Below, piece by piece: positions 6,240-13,250 of a stretch of 16,012 nt of DNA. The first letter of the stretch is position 1, and the number at the start of each line of letters is the position of its first letter. The stretch lies in the NCBI GenBank assembly GCA_023389455.1, contig JAEWEJ010000241.1, forward strand, positions 1-16,012, in the 5' to 3' direction. The position numbers and the translations under genes are program-made. The notes under the pieces were generated by a model. The model did not search any database and was not told where the DNA came from. It worked only from the letters and a program-made list of their open reading frames with translations. This DNA is from Actinomycetes bacterium (GTDB lineage Bacteria; Actinomycetota; Actinomycetes; Actinomycetales; Cellulomonadaceae).

Positions 6240-8159
6240 ATGGCCTCGCCGCGAGCCGACACCCACCGCAGCAACCGTCAGGGGCTCGCCCGTCGCGTGA
6301 GCACCCCGCTGGTCCTGCTCGCGATGCTGACGGCGCTCCTCACCGCGCCGCCCGCCGTCGCACAGGCGCCGGACCCCGACGTGGCGGCGCAGCGGATGGC
6401 GGCGGTGCCGCAGGTCGCCGTCGCACCCGACGCGACGACCGGCACCATCTCGGGGCTCGCGACCGCCCCGGCGGGCTTCACGCCGTCGTCGTGGGACGCC
6501 TGGGCGATCGACCCGGCGAGCGGCGCCACCGTGGAGACCACGCCGGTCGCCGCGGACGGCACCTACCTCCTGACCGTGCCCCCCGGGACGTACGTGGTCC
6601 TCTTCATGGGCGTGGGCTACCGACCCGTGCCCGAGACGGAGGGCCCGGGCTACCGCATCTGGCCCGACGCCTACGCGGACGCCGACGGGACGCCGGTCGT
6701 CGTGGCGGCCGGCCAGGCCGTCACGGGGATCGACATGGCCCTCACGCTGGAGACGGTCCTCACGTCGAGCGGGCGGCTCGAGCCCATGCTGGACAGGTTC
6801 CGCGTCGACTTCACGGTGACGACGCCGGCCGCCGGCCGGTACGCCACCGGCGAGGTGATCGGCCGCCTGCAGAGCGGAGAGGTCGTCGCCCGCACGCCGC
6901 TGCGCACCGAGGACCAGGGGCGGGGCGTGCTCGTCCTGCGGACCGGGCTCCGGGCCGCGGACCTCCCGCGTCTCACCCTCGAGTACTCGGGGGACGCGAC
7001 CTTCGACCACAGCGACACGACGGTCCTCGCACCTGCCGTCCCCGCCCTCGGCGAGCCCGTGCGCGTCCTCGACTCCGCGGCACCCGGCACGGTGTGCGTC
7101 GACCTCGACGACGTGCTGTGGGTACCCACCGACGCCACCGGCGTGATGGTCAACGTGACGGCCGCCGCACCGTCGGGCGTCGGGCACGGCGTCGTGTACG
7201 GCGACACGGCGGGCGGCGGGACCACACCGCGCCCGGCGGGGTCGACCGTCAACTTCGAGTCCGGCGCGGACGTGGCCAACTGGGCGCTGGTCGACCTGCC
7301 GGCGAACCGGCGCCTCTGCTACGCCACGGCCGGCGCCGACCGGGTACGCAAGATCATCGACCTGACCGGGTTCGTCTACCCGGGGACGGGCCTCGTCTCG
7401 CAGCCGTCGACACGTCTGCTGGACACGCGCGGCCCGAGTCGCGTCGGCAGCATCGCCGGCCCGGTCGCGCCGTCCTCGACCCAGGTCGTCCAGGTCGCGG
7501 GGCGCGCCGGCGTGCCGGCCACGGCCACGGCCGTGCTCCTCAACGTGACGGTCGTCGGGGCGACGTCACCGGGCAACCTGCGCGTCTTCCCCGGGTCCTC
7601 GGCCGTACCGAACACGTCGGTCGTCAACTACGCACCCGGGGTCGACAAGGCCAACTCGACGCTCGTGCCGCTCGGCCCCGGCGGCACGGTCGCGTTCTGG
7701 TCCGACACGGCGGTCGGCACGGTCGAGAACCCGGTCGAGGTCGTCCTGGACGTCGTCGGGTACACCACACCGGGCAGCCAGGTCGTCCCGCTCGCACCCG
7801 TGCGCGTGCTGGACAGCCGCCCCGAGTCGGCCGTCGGACCGCTCCTGGGGCGTCTCAACTGGCGTCAGACCAGCGTCTTCACCGCGGCGGGCCAGGCCGG
7901 TGTGCCCACGGGCGCGGCGGCCGTCATCCTCAACGTCACCGCGGTGTCCTCCCCGGCGGCGGGGAACCTGCGGGTCTTCTCGGGCGACCGGTGGCGACAC
8001 CCGGACACCTCGACGCTCAACTACATCGAGGGCCGTGACGTACCGAACCTCGTCGTCGTGCCGCTCGACAGCTCGCCGGACACCTTCCTGTACTCCGACA
8101 GCGACCTCGGGACACCCTTCGTCGTGGCCGACGTCGTCGGTTACGTCGAGCGTCGCTAG
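6240..8159 (+). CDS. Secreted cell-surface protein with three LDTR/DVVGY repeats
   Basis: This 639-residue exported protein has a long signal peptide (RR at residues 18-19, hydrophobic 21-35, predicted cut after AVAQA near 42). Residues about 66-170 form a strand-rich prealbumin/CNA-B-like module (GTYLLTVPPGTYVVLF). Residues about 172-265 resemble a bacterial Ig-like repeat (VDFTVTTPAAGRYATGEV ... LEYSGDATF). The rest is three tandem units of about 105-118 residues, each starting V/L-R-V/L-L-D-S/T and ending D-V/L-x-GY/F, with a central LNVTAV-like strand. Such units are widespread in exported actinobacterial proteins and probably form a beta-rich adhesive or carbohydrate-contacting fold, but the function is unproven. 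There is no sortase motif, C-terminal membrane anchor or catalytic motif. ATG at 6240 has GGAG five bases upstream; the longer frame from 6147 would bury the signal peptide. Confidence 0.75.
   Translation: MASPRADTHRSNRQGLARRVSTPLVLLAMLTALLTAPPAVAQAPDPDVAAQRMAAVPQVAVAPDATTGTISGLATAPAGFTPSSWDAWAIDPASGATVETTPVAADGTYLLTVPPGTYVVLFMGVGYRPVPETEGPGYRIWPDAYADADGTPVVVAAGQAVTGIDMALTLETVLTSSGRLEPMLDRFRVDFTVTTPAAGRYATGEVIGRLQSGEVVARTPLRTEDQGRGVLVLRTGLRAADLPRLTLEYSGDATFDHSDTTVLAPAVPALGEPVRVLDSAAPGTVCVDLDDVLWVPTDATGVMVNVTAAAPSGVGHGVVYGDTAGGGTTPRPAGSTVNFESGADVANWALVDLPANRRLCYATAGADRVRKIIDLTGFVYPGTGLVSQPSTRLLDTRGPSRVGSIAGPVAPSSTQVVQVAGRAGVPATATAVLLNVTVVGATSPGNLRVFPGSSAVPNTSVVNYAPGVDKANSTLVPLGPGGTVAFWSDTAVGTVENPVEVVLDVVGYTTPGSQVVPLAPVRVLDSRPESAVGPLLGRLNWRQTSVFTAAGQAGVPTGAAAVILNVTAVSSPAAGNLRVFSGDRWRHPDTSTLNYIEGRDVPNLVVVPLDSSPDTFLYSDSDLGTPFVVADVVGYVERR
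7059..8144 (+). repeat. Three protein-level tandem repeats (LDTR...DVVGY units)
   Basis: Unit 1 covers residues 274-378 (7059-7373), unit 2 residues 391-508 (7410-7763) and unit 3 residues 521-635 (7800-8144). Units 2 and 3 are the most alike: TRLLDTR / VRVLDSR, AGVPATATAVLLNVT / AGVPTGAAAVILNVT, GNLRVF in both, and a DVVGY end. Unit 1 is divergent, ends in DLTGF and holds the only two cysteines of the mature protein (286 and 360). Confidence 0.75.
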
Positions 8160-8188
8160 CGTCGGCGTCGGTGCCGGAGACGCGTTGC

Positions 8189-8204
8189 TAGCCTCGGGAC
8201 GGTG
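8189..8204 (+). promoter_or_regulatory. Candidate leaderless promoter of the methyltransferase gene
   Basis: TAGCCT at 8189-8194 fits the TANNNT -10 pattern. Transcription would begin about seven bases later, at or next to the GTG start at 8202. There is no ribosome binding site before this GTG, only CGGGACG, so a leaderless transcript is the simplest reading. The upstream gene ends at 8159, leaving a 42-base gap that just accommodates a promoter. The -35 region is not recognisable. Confidence 0.45.
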
Positions 8205-9347
8205 CCCGAGCTGAACGACGTCCTCGACGACCTGCGCCGCCACCCCGACCTCGAGGCGCCGAACCTCTACGCGGTCGACGCGAGCGACCGGCTGATCCTC
8301 GACGAGGCGGCGGCGCTGCTCGCGGACGCGCCCGCCGGCACGGTCGTCGTCGTCGGGGACCGGTACGGCGCGCTGACGCTCGGCGCGATCGCCCGGCACG
8401 GCGTCACCGGGGTCCGCACGCACCAGGACCGCCTGACCGGCGAGCGCGCGCTGCACGAGAACGCCGCACGCCTGGGCGTCGACGGGTTCACGTCGCACGG
8501 GCTCACCGCCGACCTGGTGGCGGGCGCACGCGTCGTGCTCCTGCAGCTGCCGCGGTCCCTCGACGAGCTCGACGAGGTCGCCGCGCTGGTCGCGGAGCAC
8601 GCGGACCCGGCGGTCGTCGTCGTCGCGGGCGGGCGGGTCAAGCACATGACCACCGCGATGAACGACGTCCTCGCCCGGCACCTGGGCGTGGTCGAGGCGC
8701 GGCTCGCGCGGCAGAAGTCACGGGCCCTGGTGGCGTCGTCGCCGCACCCGGCGGCCGAGCGCCCGACGCGACGATGGCCCGAGCGCGCGACGCACGCGTG
8801 GGCCGGGCACGACGACCTCGTGGTGTGCGCGCACGGCGGCGCGTTCGCCGGCACGAGCATCGACATCGGGACGCGCGCGCTGCTCGCCCACCTCGACGAG
8901 GTCCCGCGGACGACGGGCACGGCGGTGGATCTCGGGTGCGGCACGGGCGTGCTCGCCGTCGCCCTCGCCCGCCTGCGGCCCGGACTCGACGTGATCGCCA
9001 CGGACGAGTCCGCGACCGCCGTCGCGTCGGCACTGGCCACGGTGGACGCGAACGGCGTCGCCGACCGGGTGCGGGTCACCAGGGCGCTCGGTACCGAGGG
9101 CATCCCCGACGCGAGCGTCGACCTCGTGCTGCTCAACCCGCCGTTCCACGTCGGCGCCACCATCGCCCCGGCGATCGCCCGCACCCTGTTCGCCGACGCC
9201 GCGCGCGTGCTGCGCCCCGGCGGGCAGCTGTGGGCGGTGTGGAACTCGCACCTGCGCTACCGGCCGACCCTCGAGCAGGTCGTCGGGCCGACGCGGCAGG
9301 TGGGCCGGGACCCGAAGTTCACGGTGACGGTGTCGACGCGACGCTGA
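8202..9347 (+). CDS. RlmG/RsmC-family rRNA guanine-N2 methyltransferase
   Basis: This 381-residue protein has the two-domain layout of the RlmG/RsmC family. The degenerate N-terminal half (about 1-200) carries the RlmG-like stretch KHMTTAMNDVLARHLG (147-162). The C-terminal catalytic half is a Rossmann-type methyltransferase with SAM-binding motif DLGCGTG (243-249), an acidic residue in ATDES (267-270) and the catalytic NPPFH (312-316). The NPPF motif is typical of enzymes that methylate exocyclic amino groups of bases. RlmG makes m2G1835 in 23S rRNA and RsmC makes m2G1207 in 16S rRNA (E. coli numbering). The KHMTTAMND stretch and the ending WNSHLRYRPTLEQ favour an RlmG-like enzyme, but the target base cannot be decided here. 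It is a cytoplasmic protein of normal family length. The GTG start fits the leaderless promoter described separately. Confidence 0.85.
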   Translation: MPELNDVLDDLRRHPDLEAPNLYAVDASDRLILDEAAALLADAPAGTVVVVGDRYGALTLGAIARHGVTGVRTHQDRLTGERALHENAARLGVDGFTSHGLTADLVAGARVVLLQLPRSLDELDEVAALVAEHADPAVVVVAGGRVKHMTTAMNDVLARHLGVVEARLARQKSRALVASSPHPAAERPTRRWPERATHAWAGHDDLVVCAHGGAFAGTSIDIGTRALLAHLDEVPRTTGTAVDLGCGTGVLAVALARLRPGLDVIATDESATAVASALATVDANGVADRVRVTRALGTEGIPDASVDLVLLNPPFHVGATIAPAIARTLFADAARVLRPGGQLWAVWNSHLRYRPTLEQVVGPTRQVGRDPKFTVTVSTRR

Positions 9348-9357
9348 CCCACCCGGC

Positions 9358-9380
9358 GGACGGGGCGTATCACGCCGTCC
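9358..9380. terminator. Imperfect hairpin after the methyltransferase gene
   Basis: GGAC-GG-GGCG at 9358-9367 can pair with CGCC-GTCC at 9373-9380 across a TATCA loop, leaving a 2-base bulge. It begins eleven bases after the methyltransferase stop and lies in the convergent gap before the leucine-rich-repeat gene. With no T-run it is only a possible terminator. Confidence 0.35.
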
Positions 9381-9512
9381 ACCTCGGCATGCGGTGCCGT
9401 CCACAGATCCACCGTGCGGGCAAGCCCCTCGCCGTGGACGATCGCATCCATCGTCGACGGAGCCGTCCGACGACCACGGCCCGACCACGTCACGGACAGA
9501 GCCACGACTCCC

Positions 9513-9530
9513 GGTCAGCCCCGGCTGACC
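9513..9530. repeat. Perfect inverted repeat over the stop of the LRR gene
   Basis: GGTCAGCC at 9513-9520 and GGCTGACC at 9523-9530 are perfect reverse complements. The repeat contains the TGA stop codon of the leucine-rich-repeat gene. It may act as a transcription end or RNA-stabilising structure for that gene; no T-run follows. Confidence 0.35.
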
Positions 9531-10294
9531 CCGTCCATGACCACCTTCTCCAGTCCTGCCAGTGCATCGGCCGCGTCGCCACGCAGCGGCTGACCGTGCC
9601 CCGGGAGCCGGATCACCCGCAGCGCGCGGGCCGCGGCCAGCGGCCCCAGGTCGAGCGGCGACCGCCCGGCGACCGTCCCGTGCGGCAGGACCGCCAGCTC
9701 CTCGAGCGCCGGAAGCGCCTGAACGCCCTCGAGCGAGACGAGGCACGCGTCATCGACCCACAGCTCACGGAGCGCATCCAGCCCGCACGCGGGCCGCAGA
9801 TCGAACACCTGGTCCCGAACCGACCGGTCGGCCTCCACCCGCGCGACCCGGAGACGAGGGAGGTGGCACAGCAACGCGATCGACAGCGTGCGTACGCGGG
9901 ACAGGTGCACCGTGGTCAGGTGCGCAGCATCCCGCATGGGCCCCGTGATGTGACCCTCGTCGGCGGCCAGGTGCTCAAGTCGCAGCAGGTCACCGGACCG
10001 GACCGGCTCACGCAGAGACGCCCCGCTGGTGACGTCGAGACTCCGCAGACGTTCCAGGGTCCTGGCCGGCAGCCTGGGCACAGGGCGCCGCGAGTCGATC
10101 GTCAGCACGTCGAGGGACAGCCCGTCGAGCCACTCGAGGCTGTCACCCGTCGTCCTCTCGTCGAGGTCGATGCCTCGCACGCCGCTGCTGACAAGACGTG
10201 CCAGGTCGTCGTCGGTCGGGACTCGGCCGGGGCGCGCGCACCTGATCTTCTCGGCACCAGCCGCGAAGACCACCTTGCGCGTCTCGTATCTCAT
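9515..10294 (-). CDS. Leucine-rich-repeat-like hypothetical protein
   Basis: This 259-residue protein has no signal peptide or membrane segment. From about residue 55 it is built of irregular leucine-rich units with the pattern LxxLxxLxV: LERLRSLDVTSG, LLRLEHLAADEG, AHLTTVHLSRVR, LPRLRVARVEAD, LDALRELWVDDA, LPALEELAVLPHG and ARALRVIRLPG. Such arrays form a curved binding surface, so a protein-protein contact role is likely, but no partner is evident. Residues 1-50 are charged and lack repeats. ATG at 10294 is preceded by AGAAGG at eight bases. The gene stands alone on the minus strand between plus-strand genes. Hand counts of two 60-base rows inside it and one at its 5' end gave about 72, 65 and 60 percent GC, against about 80 percent in one row of the methyltransferase gene. 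This suggests later acquisition. Confidence 0.7.
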   Translation of the reverse strand: MRYETRKVVFAAGAEKIRCARPGRVPTDDDLARLVSSGVRGIDLDERTTGDSLEWLDGLSLDVLTIDSRRPVPRLPARTLERLRSLDVTSGASLREPVRSGDLLRLEHLAADEGHITGPMRDAAHLTTVHLSRVRTLSIALLCHLPRLRVARVEADRSVRDQVFDLRPACGLDALRELWVDDACLVSLEGVQALPALEELAVLPHGTVAGRSPLDLGPLAAARALRVIRLPGHGQPLRGDAADALAGLEKVVMDGVSRG

Positions 10295-10512
10295 CGTGCG
10301 GACCTTCTGATCTCGACCCTCCGGTTCAGCAGTCGTGGCCCGATGCGAGCACTCCTCGCGCGGATCAGCTTGTCCTGTGCATCACTTCCACGCACACCGG
10401 TCGCCTCGCGGTGCCGGCCCCCTCGGCCGCGACCCCCTCGCGTCCGCACCGCAGCAGTGCGGCTGAGCGGAAACTAGCGAGTCGCCAGTCGCGATCCCCA
10501 CCGGGTCTGTTC

Positions 10513-10527
10513 GGGTGATGTTCACCC
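10513..10527. promoter_or_regulatory. GGGTGA-TGT-TCACCC palindrome, candidate operator
   Basis: Six-base arms GGGTGA and TCACCC flank TGT. It lies about 155 bases before purB. A closely similar element (GGTGAA-GT-TTCACC) occurs at 13204-13217, after the next gene. The symmetry suits a dimeric repressor; nothing in the window identifies the protein. Confidence 0.35.
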
Positions 10528-10646
10528 TTCAGGTGATTTCGGGTGGTCCGCCGCGGCGGTGCGGCCCCGAGCGATGGTGCACTGCCGAACGTCGAGGTCG
10601 TCTCCCGCCACTCACGCACCGTCGCCCGCCGCGTGTCGTGGACGCA

Positions 10647-10673
10647 GGCACGGGGCCCGCGTGCCTCTGGGAG
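10647..10673 (+). promoter_or_regulatory. purB leader hairpin next to the ribosome binding site
   Basis: GGCACG (10647-10652) pairs with CGTGCC (10660-10665) around a GGGCCCG loop. The ribosome binding site GGGAG (10669-10673) follows three bases later, with nine bases to the ATG at 10683. A stem this close to the site could affect initiation; no riboswitch class is recognisable. Confidence 0.35.
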
Positions 10674-10682
10674 ACTTGCACC

Positions 10683-12131
10683 ATGCCGCTCGACGACGCC
10701 CCCGCCACCCGCGTCCCCCTCGCCGACGTCACCCCGCCGATCGCACTCGGCCCGCTCGACGGCCGGTACCGCCCGGCGGTCGCACCGCTGGTGGACCACC
10801 TGTCGGAGGCGGCGCTCAACCGGGCACGCGTCGAGGTCGAGGTCGAGTGGGTCATCCACCTGACGTCCCACGCCGTCGTCCCCGGCGCCCCGGAGCTGGC
10901 TCCCGACGAGGAGCAGTACCTGCGCGACGTGGTCGCGACGTTCGGCGCGGCCGAGATCGCCGAGCTGGCGGAGATCGAGCGCACGACGGTGCACGACGTG
11001 AAGGCCGTCGAGTACTTCCTCAAGCGCCGCATCGCCGCGGCCCCCGAGGCGCTGCGGCCCGACACCGTGCTGCCGCAGGTCAACGAGCTCGTGCACTTCG
11101 CGCTGACCAGCGAGGACGTCAACAACCTGTCGTACGCGCTGATGGTGCGCGGCGCGGTGCGCGAGGTGTGGTTCCCGGCGGCCGTCGGCCTGGTCGACGA
11201 GGTCGCGGCCATGGCGGCCGAGCACGCCGCCGTCCCGATGCTCGCGCTGACGCACGGCCAGCCGGCGACCCCGACGACGCTCGGCAAGGAGCTCGCGGTC
11301 CTCGCGCACCGCCTGCGCCGCCAGCTGCGCCGCATCGAGGGCGACGAGTACCTGGGCAAGCTCAACGGCGCCACGGGCACGTACGGCGCGCACCTGGCCG
11401 CGGTGCCGGACGCCGACTGGCAGATGGTCTCGCGCACGTTCGTCGAGCACCTGGGCCTGACGTGGAACCCGCTGACCACGCAGATCGAGTCGCACGACTG
11501 GCAGGCCGAGCTCTACGCCGACGTCGCGCGTTTCAACCGGGTGCTGCACAACCTGGCCACCGACGTGTGGACGTACATCAGCCGGGGCGTGTTCACGCAG
11601 ATCCCCGTCGCGGGCGCGACGGGCTCGTCGACCATGCCGCACAAGGTCAACCCGATCCGCTTCGAGAACGCCGAGGCGAACCTCGAGATCTCGTGCGCGC
11701 TGCTGGACACCCTGGCCTCGACGCTGGTCACGAGCCGGCTGCAGCGCGACCTGACCGACTCCACGACGCAGCGCAACATCGGCCCCGCGTTCGGGCACTC
11801 GCTGCTCGCGATCGACAACGTGCGCCGCGGCCTGCGGGCCCTGTCGGTGGACGAGGCGATGCTGGCGCGCGAGCTCGACGGCAACTGGGAGGTGCTGGGC
11901 GAGGCCGTGCAGTCGGCGATGCGCGCGGCGTCCGTCGCGGGTGTCCCGGGCATGGAGAACCCGTACGAGCGACTCAAGGAGCTCACGCGCGGCCACCGGC
12001 TCACCGCGGACGACATGCGGGAGTTCGTCGACGGGCTCGGTCTGCCCGCCGACGTGGCCGAGAGGCTCCGAAACCTCTCGCCCGCGACGTACACCGGACT
12101 CGCGACGTCCCTCGTCGCCCATCTGGAGTAG
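10683..12131 (+). CDS. purB: Adenylosuccinate lyase
   Basis: PurB catalyses two fumarate-releasing steps: SAICAR to AICAR in purine synthesis, and adenylosuccinate to AMP. The 482-residue protein has all the marks of the fumarase/aspartase superfamily: TSEDVNN at 142-148, THGQPATP at 190-197 with the catalytic-type His191, and the signature GSSTMPHKVNP at 314-324, whose serine lies on the mobile catalytic loop. TQRNIGPAFGHS (362-373) and the C-terminal helical region are intact. The form is the longer type found in E. coli and actinomycetes, and it is cytoplasmic and tetrameric in known cases. I chose the ATG at 10683, which has GGGAG at nine bases; the open frame extends upstream to 10515 but with no homologous sequence. 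The gene stands apart from other pur genes. Confidence 0.97.
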   Translation: MPLDDAPATRVPLADVTPPIALGPLDGRYRPAVAPLVDHLSEAALNRARVEVEVEWVIHLTSHAVVPGAPELAPDEEQYLRDVVATFGAAEIAELAEIERTTVHDVKAVEYFLKRRIAAAPEALRPDTVLPQVNELVHFALTSEDVNNLSYALMVRGAVREVWFPAAVGLVDEVAAMAAEHAAVPMLALTHGQPATPTTLGKELAVLAHRLRRQLRRIEGDEYLGKLNGATGTYGAHLAAVPDADWQMVSRTFVEHLGLTWNPLTTQIESHDWQAELYADVARFNRVLHNLATDVWTYISRGVFTQIPVAGATGSSTMPHKVNPIRFENAEANLEISCALLDTLASTLVTSRLQRDLTDSTTQRNIGPAFGHSLLAIDNVRRGLRALSVDEAMLARELDGNWEVLGEAVQSAMRAASVAGVPGMENPYERLKELTRGHRLTADDMREFVDGLGLPADVAERLRNLSPATYTGLATSLVAHLE

Positions 12132-12140
12132 TCCGCGCAA

Positions 12141-12169
12141 GCGTTTCGCCCGGTTCCGGGTGGAAACGC
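12141..12169 (+). terminator. Inverted repeat downstream of purB
   Basis: GCGTTTC (12141-12147) pairs with GAAACGC (12163-12169), and the inner CCC/GGG extends the stem. It starts nine bases after the purB stop. It has no T-run, so it is a plausible but atypical terminator or 3'-end structure. Confidence 0.4.
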
Positions 12170-12229
12170 GTGCTGGTGCGTCACCCGTTCGGCCCAGCGT
12201 GCCGTGGACGAGGTGGGAGCGATCCCCGT

Positions 12230-12275
12230 CGAGACGTTTCGAGACCTGGACAGGTGCCCGGAAACCGGTCAGAAT
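12230..12275 (+). promoter_or_regulatory. Candidate promoter with tandem CGAGAC repeats for the 12331 gene
   Basis: TGGACA at 12247-12252 (a -35 box close to TTGACA) and CAGAAT at 12270-12275 are 17 bases apart. Two direct copies of CGAGAC (12230-12235 and 12240-12245), ten bases apart start to start, sit immediately before the -35 box. That is one DNA turn, the usual spacing for tandem binding of an activator. Transcription would start near 12282, leaving a leader of about 50 bases. This is inferred from pattern only. Confidence 0.4.
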
Positions 12276-12330
12276 CGTCGGCGTCGTCGGAATCCTCCCC
12301 TTCAGTCCGATACGGCAAGGAAGCCCACAC

Positions 12331-13194
12331 GTGACACTGATGCAGAAGGCGATCACCCCGTCGCTGGCGCACGCGCACCTCACGCAGGGTCACGACCGGA
12401 TCGCCGGTTACGTGGTCCGCGCGGAGGACGTCGCCTTCGCGACCACCCCGGCCCAGCTCTTCGAGGTGCACGGCCTGGGCTACCCCGGCTCACCGTTCAG
12501 CCCGTACGACCGGTCGATCGACATCCTGCGGTTCGAGTCCTCGCCGCAGCTCCAGTACCGCGACGTGCCGGGCTACATCGTCCCGCTGTGGTGGCTGCGG
12601 CACTCCCGCATCCCCCCGGGCGCCGAGCTCATCCGCGTGCACGACGACGGGACGTCCACCCTGCTCGCCCGGTACGGCGACGTGGGGACCGGCTGGACCG
12701 TCACCCAGCTCGGGGCACCGCGCGGCGCGCTGGCGTCGTTGTCACGGTGCGTCGGTCCCGTCGCGAAGTGGCACGGGGCGTACCTCGAGGCGGACGTGGT
12801 CGACGGCGGGCACACGGTCGTGCTCGCCCTGGCCAACCCGCCGCTCGCGGAGACCGGGTTCCACCAGTCGCCGTCGGGCCGCTGGTACCGGCGGGTCGCC
12901 CGCGAGGACGTCACCGAGCTCTTCGAGCTCGACCTCACGGCCCGCTGGAACGGCCTGTCGGTGCGCGTGGTCGACCAGTGGCAGGACGCGCAGCGGTACG
13001 TCGTCGCGCGGATCTCGCACCTGGGCGACGACATCGAGCGGGCCGAGCGACTGCACCTCGAGCGGGTCGAGGCCGGCGTCTACGAGGCGATCGTGTACGC
13101 CGCCGAGCTCACCGACATCGAGACCAACCAGGTCGTCCCGCACACGTGGGCACCCGGCCCCGCCGCGCAGCAGCGGCACTGGGCCCACTCCTGA
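12331..13194 (+). CDS. Hypothetical protein, no family recognised
   Basis: This 287-residue protein has no signal peptide or membrane segment. The N-terminal part contains LGYPGSPFSPYDRSIDILRFES (49-70) and VPLWWLRHSRIPPGAELIRVHDDG (84-107), with many aromatic residues. The C-terminal part seems to hold a weak internal duplication: AKWHGAYLEADVVD (145-158) against ARWNGLSVRVVDQW (204-217), each followed by a short strand (TVVLALA, YVVARIS). It ends with an acidic/helical stretch and VVPHTW. GTG at 12331 is used because AAGGAA lies about nine bases upstream; the in-frame ATG at 12340 would be too far from it. The gene has its own promoter candidate and is followed by the small-RNA locus. A toxin or nucleotide-binding role is conceivable, but nothing visible proves one. 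Confidence 0.7.
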   Translation: MTLMQKAITPSLAHAHLTQGHDRIAGYVVRAEDVAFATTPAQLFEVHGLGYPGSPFSPYDRSIDILRFESSPQLQYRDVPGYIVPLWWLRHSRIPPGAELIRVHDDGTSTLLARYGDVGTGWTVTQLGAPRGALASLSRCVGPVAKWHGAYLEADVVDGGHTVVLALANPPLAETGFHQSPSGRWYRRVAREDVTELFELDLTARWNGLSVRVVDQWQDAQRYVVARISHLGDDIERAERLHLERVEAGVYEAIVYAAELTDIETNQVVPHTWAPGPAAQQRHWAHS

Positions 13195-13203
13195 AATCTG
13201 ATC

Positions 13204-13217
13204 GGTGAAGTTTCACC
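13204..13217. promoter_or_regulatory. GGTGAA-GT-TTCACC palindrome upstream of the small-RNA candidate
   Basis: Perfect 6-bp arms separated by GT, centred about 30 bases before the TAGCAT -10 box at 13238. This is where a repressor or activator site, or an unusual -35 region, would be expected. It resembles the palindrome at 10513-10527. Confidence 0.4.
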
Positions 13218-13237
13218 CACAAGGCGCCGAGGTCGCG

Positions 13238-13243
13238 TAGCAT
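13238..13243 (+). promoter_or_regulatory. -10 box of the small-RNA candidate
   Basis: TAGCAT fits TANNNT. The predicted transcription start is about A13251. The -35 window (13215-13220, ACCCAC) is not consensus, so activation through the adjacent palindrome is possible. Confidence 0.45.
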
Positions 13244-13250
13244 CCTCGAC

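Larger units (their letters stand above)
10295..10682. other. Intergenic region between the divergent LRR and purB genes
   Basis: These 388 bases hold no supportable gene. On the minus strand TAGTTT (10476-10471) fits a -10 box for the leucine-rich-repeat gene, though it would give a leader of about 170 bases. On the plus side there is the GGGTGA/TCACCC palindrome at 10513-10527, a related half site AGGTGA at 10531-10536, and a hairpin just before the purB ribosome binding site. I found no convincing purB promoter hexamers. The stretch next to the LRR gene is visibly less GC-rich than the coding regions around it. Confidence 0.5.

Noticed and set aside
6032..8038. 668-residue open frame overlapping the surface repeat protein in another frame
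   Set aside because: The product is R/G/H-rich and lacks a signal peptide or domains; the +3-shifted frame at 6240-8159 encodes the repeat protein with a signal peptide and ribosome binding site.
8774..10477. 567-residue plus-strand frame running through the methyltransferase and antisense to the LRR gene
   Set aside because: It crosses two well-supported genes and has no recognisable sequence.
10513..13217. The two similar palindromes as ends of a mobile element carrying purB and the next gene
   Set aside because: They are short internal palindromes rather than terminal inverted repeats, there is no transposase or target duplication, and purB is a core gene.
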